Of a stretch of DNA of 64,000 nt, positions 57,157 through 64,000 are shown one piece after another. The stretch spans positions 1 through 64,000 of the forward strand of contig NZ_JANHLC010000011.1 in NCBI RefSeq assembly GCF_028682395.1, in the 5' to 3' direction. Below the pieces are notes generated by a model that saw only the letters and a list, made by a program, of their open reading frames with translations, did no database searches and had not been told where the DNA came from. Origin of the DNA: Pseudomonas putida (GTDB taxonomy: Bacteria > Pseudomonadota > Gammaproteobacteria > Pseudomonadales > Pseudomonadaceae). The position numbers were made by a program, and so were the translations under genes. Position 1 is the first letter of the stretch, and each line of letters begins with the position of its first letter.

Positions 57157-58452
57157 ATGCTGGAAAGGCTGTTTCAACTCAAGGCACACAACACCAATAT
57201 CCGCACCGAGATCCTCGCGGGTATCACCACCTTCCTGGCCATGGCCTACATCCTGTTCGTCAACCCGAGCATCCTCGGCGAAACCGGCATGGACAAAGGT
57301 GCGGTATTTGTCGCCACCTGCCTGGCGGCGGCCATTGGCTCAGCCGTGATGGGCCTGATCGCCAACTACCCGATTGCCCTGGCACCGGGCATGGGCCTCA
57401 ATGCCTTCTTTACCTACACCGTGGTCCTGCATATGGGCCACACCTGGCAGGTTGCCCTCGGCGCGGTTTTTATCTCCGCCGTACTGTTCTTCATGCTGTC
57501 GATCTTCAAGATCCGCGAGTGGATCATCAACAGCATCCCCCTCCCCCTGCGCTCGGCCATTGCCGCGGGCATCGGCCTGTTCCTGGCGCTGATTGCCCTG
57601 CATAACGCCGGTATCGTGGTCAGCAACCCGGCGACCATGGTCGGCCTGGGCGACCTGAAGCAGCCGGCCCCGATCCTCGCGACCCTCGGCTTTGCCCTGA
57701 TCGTCGCCCTCGAAGCCCTGAAAGTGCGCGGCGCGGTGCTGATCGGCATCCTGTCGGTGACCATCGTTTCGATCGCGCTGGGCTTCACGCCGTTTGGCGG
57801 TGTGGTCTCGATGCCACCTTCCCTGGCCCCGACCTTCCTGCAACTGGATATCAAGGGCGCTCTGGATATCGGCCTGGTCAGCGTGATCTTCGCCTTCCTG
57901 TTCGTCGACCTGTTCGACAACTCCGGCACCCTGATCGGCGTCGCCAAGCGAGCCGGGTTGATGGGCAAGGACGGTCATATGCCGAAAATGGGCCGGGCGC
58001 TGATCGCCGACAGCACCGCGGCCATGGCCGGTTCGCTGCTGGGCACCTCGACCACCACCAGCTACATCGAATCAGCCGCTGGCGTCAGCGCTGGCGGGCG
58101 GACCGGTCTGACCGCCATCGTGGTCGCCGTGCTGTTTCTGCTGGCGCTGTTTTTCGCCCCGCTGGCCAGCAGCGTCCCGGCCTTCGCCACCGCACCGGCC
58201 CTGTTGTTCGTGGCGGTGCTGATGACCTCCGGACTGGCCGAAATCGACTGGGACGACATTACCGTGGCCGCCCCCGTGGTGATTACCGCCCTGGCGATGC
58301 CGTTTACCTACTCCATCGCCAATGGCATCGCGTTCGGCTTTATCGCCTGGACCGCCATCAAGCTGCTGTCCGGCCGTGGCCGTGAGCTGAACCCGGCGCT
58401 GGTGATTCTGTCGATTCTGTTTGTGATCAAGCTGGGTTGGTTCAACGCATGA
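57157..58452 (+). CDS. NCS2/AzgA-type purine permease
   Basis: This 431-residue permease has about 13 hydrophobic segments. It has [28 protein letters not shown] at the start and the AzgA substrate motif [14 protein letters not shown]. Members move hypoxanthine, guanine or adenine; I cannot tell which. It precedes trmA, overlapping it by 4 nt (ATGA), as in PA4719-PA4720. A small caggcc/ggcctg hairpin sits in its leader near 57077-57095. Confidence 0.9.
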   Translation: MLERLFQLKAHNTNIRTEILAGITTFLAMAYILFVNPSILGETGMDKGAVFVATCLAAAIGSAVMGLIANYPIALAPGMGLNAFFTYTVVLHMGHTWQVALGAVFISAVLFFMLSIFKIREWIINSIPLPLRSAIAAGIGLFLALIALHNAGIVVSNPATMVGLGDLKQPAPILATLGFALIVALEALKVRGAVLIGILSVTIVSIALGFTPFGGVVSMPPSLAPTFLQLDIKGALDIGLVSVIFAFLFVDLFDNSGTLIGVAKRAGLMGKDGHMPKMGRALIADSTAAMAGSLLGTSTTTSYIESAAGVSAGGRTGLTAIVVAVLFLLALFFAPLASSVPAFATAPALLFVAVLMTSGLAEIDWDDITVAAPVVITALAMPFTYSIANGIAFGFIAWTAIKLLSGRGRELNPALVILSILFVIKLGWFNA

Positions 58453-59528
58453 CTTTCGATTCCGCCGCCTACACCGCACAACTCGACGACAAGGTCGCGC
58501 GCCTGCGCGATCTGCTCGCGCCCTTCGACGCGCCAGAGCCGCAGGTCTTCGACTCGCCCCTGGAGCACTTCCGGCTGCGCGCCGAATTCCGCCTGTGGCG
58601 TGAAGAGGGCCAACGCCACTACGCGATGTTTTCCCAGGACGACAAGCGCACGCCGATCCTGATCGAAGATTTCCCCATCGCCAGCCAGCGCATCAACCAG
58701 TTGATGCCGCAGCTCAAGGCTGCCTGGCAGGCCAGCGCCGCCCTGAGCTTCAAGCTGTTCCAGGTCGAGTTCCTGACCACTCTGGCCGGCGACGCGATGA
58801 TCACCCTGTGCTATCACCGCCCTCTCGACGCGCATTGGCAGGCGGCTGCCGAGCAACTGGCCAGCGACTTGCAGGTCAGCGTGATCGGGCGCTCCAAGGG
58901 CAAGCGCCATGTGATCGGCCAGGATTATGTGGTGGAGAAACTCGAGGTTGGCGGGCGCACCTTCAGCTATCGCCAGCCCGAAGGCGCCTTTACCCAGCCC
59001 AACGGCACCGTGAACCAGAAAATGCTTAACTGGGCCTATGAGGCCCTGGGTGAGCGTCCGCACGATCTGCTCGAGCTGTATTGCGGCAACGGCAACTTCA
59101 CGCTGCCGCTGGCGACCCGGGTACGCAAGGTTCTGGCCACCGAGATCAGCAAGACCTCGGTCAATGCCGCGCTAAGCAATCTGGCGGAAAACGCCATCGA
59201 CAACGTGACGCTGGTGCGCCTGTCCGCCGAAGAATTGACCGAGGCCCTGAACGAGGTTCGCCCGTTCCGTCGCCTACACGGCGTCGACCTCAAGAGCTAT
59301 GAGTTTGGCAGCGTCTTTGTCGACCCGCCGCGCGCCGGTATGGATCCGGACACCTGCGAGCTGACCCGGCGCTTCGACAACATCCTGTACATCTCCTGCA
59401 ACCCCGAGACACTGGCGGCGAATATCGCGCAACTGCACGATACCCACCGCATCGAACGCTGCGCCCTGTTTGACCAGTTCCCGTGGACCCACCATATGGA
59501 ATCCGGGGTGTTGCTGACCCGCCGCTAA
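58449..59528 (+). CDS. trmA: tRNA (uracil-54-C5)-methyltransferase TrmA
   Basis: TrmA makes ribothymidine in the T-loop of tRNA. It has 359 residues, with SAM motif [15 protein letters not shown], catalytic Cys in [12 protein letters not shown] and [14 protein letters not shown] at the end. The start was placed at MTFDSAAYT, whose ATG overlaps the permease stop. Confidence 0.96.
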   Translation: MTFDSAAYTAQLDDKVARLRDLLAPFDAPEPQVFDSPLEHFRLRAEFRLWREEGQRHYAMFSQDDKRTPILIEDFPIASQRINQLMPQLKAAWQASAALSFKLFQVEFLTTLAGDAMITLCYHRPLDAHWQAAAEQLASDLQVSVIGRSKGKRHVIGQDYVVEKLEVGGRTFSYRQPEGAFTQPNGTVNQKMLNWAYEALGERPHDLLELYCGNGNFTLPLATRVRKVLATEISKTSVNAALSNLAENAIDNVTLVRLSAEELTEALNEVRPFRRLHGVDLKSYEFGSVFVDPPRAGMDPDTCELTRRFDNILYISCNPETLAANIAQLHDTHRIERCALFDQFPWTHHMESGVLLTRR

Positions 59529-59535
59529 CCCCCGC

Positions 59536-59566
59536 CTTTGCAGGCGCCTGCCCGCGCCTGCAAGGT
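59536..59566. terminator. Terminator-like hairpin between trmA and the haem receptor gene
   Basis: A 10-bp stem (ttgcaggcgc / gcgcctgcaa) with a 6-nt loop lies in the 56-nt gap between the convergent genes. It has no T-run, so a bidirectional stop is only a positional guess. Confidence 0.5.
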
Positions 59567-59584
59567 TGGGACGATAGCCCGGCG

Positions 59585-62263
59585 TCAAAACCGATATTCC
59601 ACCGTGCCCTGCAAAGTCCGGCCACGGCCGAGGGTAAAGGACAGCACATCCCCCAGCGGCACCAGATAGGCGCGGTTCCCGACGTTTTCCATGGCCAGGC
59701 GCAGGGTCAGGTCATCGGTAGCCCGATAGCTGCCGTACAGGTCATAGACGGTGTACGGTTTCCAGTCGGCGGGGTACACGCTGCTGATCCCCTTGTTGGT
59801 CTCGTGTTGCTGCGCAAAGCCGGCGCTGTAGCGCGCACGGCCGCCAATATCCAGCCGACGGTCGAAGAAGCGCGCCCCCAGCGTCAAGGTGCCACGGTCC
59901 ATGGGCATATGCTCGGCCGAGCCCAGGATTGCACTGCAGTGGGTGTACCCGTTGGCCGCCTCGTTGGGGGCCATGCCGATCACAATGCCGGTTCGCCCGG
60001 GGGCGTCTTTGACCGGATCGGTCACACCGCCCAGCCAGGCCGTCTTGGAACAGAAGTTGTTGGCGCCGATCATATGGGTGTAGGCCAACTGGCCATAAGC
60101 GCCACCCGCATCGTAGTCGAGCTGGTACTCGACACCCCGGAACCGGGTCTGCTCCAGGTTGTTGACGTAGGCACTGTTGCCGATGCTGGCCATGCCATAG
60201 CCCGGCGGCCGCACGCCCATGGTCATGAAGATGAAGTCATCGACGCGGGTGTCAAAGTACGCCACCTTGGCGCCCAGGCGGTCATCGGCAAACAGCAGGT
60301 TCTCCTTGAGGATATTGACCCCCGCCTCCCAGGCCGTGGAGGTCTCCGGCTTGAGGAACGGATTGGGGAACATGCTCTCTGCCCCGCCGCCGTGGGGACG
60401 CCCGGCAATCATGGTTTCCGTCACGGCGGGCGGGCGCCAGCCCTTGCCGTAGGTGACGAACAATTGCAGCCAGTCCAGTCCCGGCTTGACCGACAGGCCA
60501 AAGGTGGGCGAGAAATGGCCTTCTTCGCGCTCGATGTCGAAGTTCAGTGGCACCGAAGTCTGCGTGGGCGTCTTGCCGATAATGAAGGTGCGGATGTTGA
60601 ACCCCGTCTCGCCGGTCAGTCGATAACGGTCATAGCGCAGCCCCGCATTGAGGTTCAGCCAGTCGTCGTAGTCGTAGTCCAGGCGCGTAAACAGACTGGC
60701 CATGGCCCGATCCCCCTCGGGGGTCATGCTTTCCGAGGCCGAAGCCGTCACCGCCGAGCCCGCCGCCACCGCCTGGTTGGAGTCGGGGCGCACCTTGTCG
60801 TAGAAGAACTCCAGCCCGTAGTTGGCCTTGATCGTCGACGCCTCGCCCAGGGCAAAGGTCGAGGTATTCTGCGCCTGGGCGCCATAGGTGTCGGTCTGGT
60901 AGGTAATGTCGTAACCGGGGTTGCTGCGTCGACGCAGGGTGGTCTGGTCGTTGCGATTGTCGACAAAGTAGAGCTTGGCCTTGAAGTCGATCAGCGGGTT
61001 GTCCGGGCGGTAGCTGTAGTCGAGGGCGATGTTCTGCGCGCGGACCTTGCTGCTGCCCAGCTTGTCCCAGAGCACCGCGTTTTCGGTGCTCATCATATTG
61101 GCGTCGTCGTAGGACACTTCGGTGGTCAGGTAGCTCAGTTGTAGGCGCTGATCCTCGGGCAGGTTGAGCCCCAGCTTGACCAGGCGCGAGCGCATCAGCG
61201 ACCCGGAGTAAGACACCGGTGACTCCTTGACCCGATCCGCAATCGCGGGGTCCATCCAGCTCCCGGTGCGCAGCTCGCCGATACTGCCGCGGGTGCCCGG
61301 TTGGTAGTCGCCCATGTGCCGTTCGCTGACGGCCACCAGCATGTCCCAGACCTCGGTCCCGATGGCGAAAGCAGAGCTGCCGATAAAATGCGTGCCGTTG
61401 CTGCGACCGCCCAGGCCGGTGGTCAGGCGAATCCGCCCGCCCATTTCCTCACCGGGCTTGATCAGGTCATGGGCCTCGACGGTGCGAAAATTGGCAATCC
61501 CGCCTATCACCCCGGCACCGCCCATGGTGGAGGTCGCACCCTTTTCAATCTCGACGCCCGACAACAGCTCGGGGTCGATGTACAGGGTGCCGTTGCGTTG
61601 CTGATGGCCGCTTTGCTGATAGTTCTGGCGCATGCCGTCGACCGACATGTTCACCCGGCCATAGTCCTGCACCCCACGAATATTCACCGACAACCCTGGG
61701 TCCTGCTGGTTGACCGCCGAGTACACCCCGGCCGCTTCTTCCAGCATGTCGGCGGCGTGGCGCGGTGGATTGCGGTTGAGCTGCTCGCGGGTAATCACCG
61801 CCACGGAGCGCGGCGCCTGGTAGACCCAATCACTGCCGCGGCCTTCGGTGCTGCCGGCCGACACCGAAGTGGTATCCAGGGCCAGGGCCGATCCATGCTC
61901 CGCTGCGACCCGGCTCAAGGTCACCTGATGCTCACCCGTGAAACGGTATTCGACCGGGTTGCTGCCCAGCAAACGCGCCAGCCCTTCCTGGGCGCTGAAG
62001 CGGCCCTTGAGCGGCATACCACGCAGGTCCTGGAGCATCTGACCGTCGAACAACACCTGTAACCCGGCCTGCTCGGCGAACAGCAGCACCGCGCTGTCCA
62101 GCGGCTGGGCCGGAATATCGAAGGCCGGGCGCGCCGATTGCTCACGGATGACCGGCGCAGCGTGTGCGGGCGCCAGGGTCAGCCAACCGCTGATTAAGCC
62201 CAAATGAACGGCCAATGCCAACCGGCTGGTGGCTCGATTCCCCTTGCGACTGCGTGCCCACAT
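59585..62263 (-). CDS. hasR: TonB-dependent haem/hemophore receptor, HasR-like
   Basis: This 892-residue outer-membrane receptor has a signal peptide to about residue 37 (TLAPAHA). An STN signalling domain (about 46-120, FDIPAQPLDSAVLLFAEQAGLQVLF), a plug, and a 22-strand barrel ending in YRF follow. The FRAP-like motif (GKGWRPPAVTET) and NPFLKPE box frame a loop with His in GRPHGGG, the HasR haem-ligand position. The start is MWARSRKG. HasI and HasS homologues lie upstream; no hemophore gene follows, because trmA is convergent immediately downstream. Confidence 0.85.
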   Translation of the reverse strand: MWARSRKGNRATSRLALAVHLGLISGWLTLAPAHAAPVIREQSARPAFDIPAQPLDSAVLLFAEQAGLQVLFDGQMLQDLRGMPLKGRFSAQEGLARLLGSNPVEYRFTGEHQVTLSRVAAEHGSALALDTTSVSAGSTEGRGSDWVYQAPRSVAVITREQLNRNPPRHAADMLEEAAGVYSAVNQQDPGLSVNIRGVQDYGRVNMSVDGMRQNYQQSGHQQRNGTLYIDPELLSGVEIEKGATSTMGGAGVIGGIANFRTVEAHDLIKPGEEMGGRIRLTTGLGGRSNGTHFIGSSAFAIGTEVWDMLVAVSERHMGDYQPGTRGSIGELRTGSWMDPAIADRVKESPVSYSGSLMRSRLVKLGLNLPEDQRLQLSYLTTEVSYDDANMMSTENAVLWDKLGSSKVRAQNIALDYSYRPDNPLIDFKAKLYFVDNRNDQTTLRRRSNPGYDITYQTDTYGAQAQNTSTFALGEASTIKANYGLEFFYDKVRPDSNQAVAAGSAVTASASESMTPEGDRAMASLFTRLDYDYDDWLNLNAGLRYDRYRLTGETGFNIRTFIIGKTPTQTSVPLNFDIEREEGHFSPTFGLSVKPGLDWLQLFVTYGKGWRPPAVTETMIAGRPHGGGAESMFPNPFLKPETSTAWEAGVNILKENLLFADDRLGAKVAYFDTRVDDFIFMTMGVRPPGYGMASIGNSAYVNNLEQTRFRGVEYQLDYDAGGAYGQLAYTHMIGANNFCSKTAWLGGVTDPVKDAPGRTGIVIGMAPNEAANGYTHCSAILGSAEHMPMDRGTLTLGARFFDRRLDIGGRARYSAGFAQQHETNKGISSVYPADWKPYTVYDLYGSYRATDDLTLRLAMENVGNRAYLVPLGDVLSFTLGRGRTLQGTVEYRF

Positions 62264-62392
62264 GATCCTGATCCCTGTACTGACGACAATGCTTATGCGA
62301 ATGAATCTCACTAGCAAGACGCCTTGCCCGGGGGAACTCAGTAAGGTTTTTTGAAATTAATGGCCAAATAGCTCGGCGCCTGGCGCCAGCAC
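62264..62392 (-). promoter_or_regulatory. hasS-hasR intergenic region
   Basis: These 129 nt should hold the sigma-factor-dependent promoter of the receptor gene, as in other ECF/anti-sigma/receptor sets. I see no consensus -35/-10 that I would defend, and no clear Fur box. Confidence 0.4.
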
Positions 62393-63469
62393 CTAATAAA
62401 TCAGGCTCAGGCCTGCCAGATCGAAGTGCTTGAGCTGCAACTCCTGGCTCAGGGTCGCGGCCACGCTGTCGAGCATGTCGAGGCGGAAGACCCCGCTGAT
62501 CTGACGCTCGCCCAGGGTGCTGTCGCCCAGCACAATCCGCCCCTTGCGATAGCGGTTCAGTTGCTCGACCACCTGGGCCAGGGGCTGGCGCTCGAACACC
62601 AGCACGCCACGGCGCCAACCGGTGGCCCGTTGCAGATTAAGGTCGTTGAGCGCCTGCACCCCGCCGGTCTTGCTGTAGCGAGCGCCCTGCCCTTCGTCGA
62701 GCTGCTGTTCGCTTTTGCCGCGCAGGGGGGCGGCCTGCAAACTGACCGCCACACTGTGCTGCAACACGCCGACCCAGGCCTGCTCGGCGCTTTCGCGGCC
62801 GACCACGAAGCGCGTGCCCAGGGCGCGGGTCTGCCCGCCTGCACTCTCGACCACAAACGGCCGGTTTTCGCCCTCGCCCATGGGGGCCACATCGAAACAA
62901 GCCGACCCGTTCAGCAGCCGGATCCGCCGTTCACTGTTCGTAAAAGCCAGACTGATGGCACTGCCGCTGTCGAGTTCCACCGTGCTGCCGTCAGCCAATT
63001 GCACCTGGCGCACTTCGCCCTTGCCGGCCAGGTAATCGGCTTGCAGGCGCAACAGCAGTTCGGGGCCATTGAGCCCGCCGGCACCGATCACCAACACCAG
63101 CAACGCAGCGCTGGCCGCCCGTTGCCACAGGCGTCGTGCACGCCTTGGTCGTACCGCCCTCGCCCCTGGCGAGCGAGCACGGCGGGCCGCACTCGCAACT
63201 TGCCCGTCAGCGTCGACGCCCAGTTCGCCCAACGCCGCCCACGTGCTGCGGGCAAACGCCAGCGCCGCCTCATGCCGCGGGTCAGCAGCACGCCAGCGCA
63301 ACAACTCAAGCACCTCGGCCGACGCCAGCGGCCCCGCGTGCAGACGCACCGCCCACTCGGCAGCGGCCTCTCTGATGATCTGCTCCGGGGAAATCTGGCT
63401 ATCCACGTGGCGCTCTCGAATACGAGTGAGATAGAAATCGTGAGGTCTGGACAGGCTCATCACCGTCAT
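62393..63469 (-). CDS. hasS: FecR-family anti-sigma factor, HasS-like
   Basis: This 358-residue protein has a cytoplasmic DUF4880 domain (about 24-75, AAEWAVRLHAGPLASAEVLELLRW) and one TM (about 117-135). A periplasmic FecR domain follows (GEVRQVQLADGSTVELDSGS), ending in a DUF4974/STN-like C terminus. It relays the receptor signal to the sigma factor. The start codon directly follows the sigma gene stop (TGA then ATG), so the two are coupled; a second Met four codons in is possible. Confidence 0.9.
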   Translation of the reverse strand: MTVMSLSRPHDFYLTRIRERHVDSQISPEQIIREAAAEWAVRLHAGPLASAEVLELLRWRAADPRHEAALAFARSTWAALGELGVDADGQVASAARRARSPGARAVRPRRARRLWQRAASAALLVLVIGAGGLNGPELLLRLQADYLAGKGEVRQVQLADGSTVELDSGSAISLAFTNSERRIRLLNGSACFDVAPMGEGENRPFVVESAGGQTRALGTRFVVGRESAEQAWVGVLQHSVAVSLQAAPLRGKSEQQLDEGQGARYSKTGGVQALNDLNLQRATGWRRGVLVFERQPLAQVVEQLNRYRKGRIVLGDSTLGERQISGVFRLDMLDSVAATLSQELQLKHFDLAGLSLIY

Positions 63470-63991
63470 TCATGGGTCTGGGTCCTGTGGCGCGCTATCT
63501 TGCAAGCGCTGCATCACATACGCCAGCGCCTTGGACAAATGCTTCTGCACCGAACTGTCGGAAATGTCCAACTGGCGGGCGACCTCGGCATGGGTCAGGC
63601 CTTCGAGGCGGTTCAGGCGGAAAATCTCCCGCGTGCGCTCGGGCAACTCCGCCACAGCCTGCAACAAACTGATGCGCTGCTGCTCGGCCATGGCCCGCGC
63701 TTCCAGGCCTGCCGACTCATCTTCGATCTCGTCCAGGGCGTCATGGCTGACCGTGTCGGTCTTGCGGCGCGTCTCCTGGCGAATATGGTCGACCAGCAGA
63801 TTGCGGGCGGTGCGGTAGAGGTAGCCTGCCGTATTGTCGATGCGCTCCTTGCGGGTCTGTTCGGCCAGGCGCAGAAAACTCTCCTGAACCAGGTCGGCCG
63901 CCAACTGCGGGTCGCGCACCTTGCGCGCCAAATAGCCGCGTAGCGCGCTGGCGTGCTTGAGAAACAGCCCTTTGAGATCCGCGTCCGACAA
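63470..63991 (-). CDS. hasI: ECF sigma factor, HasI/FecI-like
   Basis: This 173-residue ECF sigma factor has region 2 (LAADLVQESFLRLAEQ, YLYRTARNLLVDHIRQ) and region 4 helix-turn-helix (GLTHAEVARQLDISDSSVQKHLSKAL), typical of iron-starvation sigma factors. The start is a TTG with GGAG five nt upstream, or it lies just outside the window; any extension would be small. Promoter and Fur box, if present, are beyond the right edge. Confidence 0.88.
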   Translation of the reverse strand: MSDADLKGLFLKHASALRGYLARKVRDPQLAADLVQESFLRLAEQTRKERIDNTAGYLYRTARNLLVDHIRQETRRKTDTVSHDALDEIEDESAGLEARAMAEQQRISLLQAVAELPERTREIFRLNRLEGLTHAEVARQLDISDSSVQKHLSKALAYVMQRLQDSAPQDPDP

Positions 63992-64000
63992 ACCGACTCC

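Overview
The window is a stretch of Pseudomonas chromosome, most like the P. fluorescens group. Evidence is the high G+C coding bias on both strands, gene order that matches from memory the P. aeruginosa PA4546-PA4614 region (pilS-pilR, minor pilins, ispH-fkpB-lspA-ileS-ribF-murJ, rpsT, proB-obgE-rpmA-rplU, ispB, a PA4570-like gene, gdhA, ettA, morA, glyA, cstA, mapZ, radA, mscL), and REP-like palindromes with the 'tgtaggagc' core. I see no tRNA, rRNA, insertion sequence, prophage, integron or CRISPR array. Nearly all of it is core genome. The most accessory-looking part is the right end, with a cyanide-insensitive oxidase operon and a haem-uptake cell-surface-signalling module.

Layout. 0.1-3.3 kb: a small PP0621-type membrane protein and the PilS/PilR two-component pair. 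3.4-10.8 kb: glycine oxidase ThiO, then a minor-pilin operon on the minus strand (fimU-pilV-pilW-pilX-pilY1-pilE, no pilY2), with a divergent fimT-like gene whose reading frame runs into the 3' end of ispH. 10.8-18.2 kb: a minus-strand housekeeping cluster murJ, ribF-ileS-lspA-fkpB-ispH with 4-8 nt overlaps. 18.5-24.3 kb: rpsT, a CreA-family protein, proB, obgE, rpmA, rplU, ispB, and a zinc-ribbon YjdM-like protein. 24.4-28.4 kb: a small PA4570-like gene behind a good Fur box, a REP palindrome, fklB, a YqhA-family membrane protein, an unrecognised 608-aa lipoprotein and a 106-aa hypothetical protein. 28.6-35.1 kb: a LonB-like protease (AsrA type), DUF3015 and DUF4105 envelope proteins, a small AroQ-fold chorismate mutase, a small lipoprotein and a Gre-family factor without the acidic tip. 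35.1-50 kb: gdhA, ettA, the GGDEF/EAL protein MorA, glyA, a COG0523 GTPase with ybdD and the CstA transporter, the PilZ protein MapZ, radA and mscL. 50-59.5 kb: fpr, rlmG, the cioA-cioB-DUF2474 oxidase operon with a perfect Anr box upstream, an MFS exporter, a secreted protein, a purine permease and trmA. 59.6-64 kb: HasR-like haem receptor, FecR-type anti-sigma factor and ECF sigma factor.

How the parts fit. PilS/PilR, the minor pilins and PilY1 belong to type IV pilus assembly and surface sensing. MorA and MapZ belong to c-di-GMP control of the motile-to-sessile switch. Fpr, the Fur-boxed PA4570-like gene and the Has-type signalling module belong to iron and redox homeostasis. CioAB supplies a quinol oxidase that resists cyanide. 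I found no wholly new multi-gene defence or biosynthetic system. The items most worth a second look are the unknown 608-aa lipoprotein, the tip-less Gre factor, the fimT/ispH overlap, the has module with no hemophore gene downstream, and the Fur-box/PA4570-like pair.
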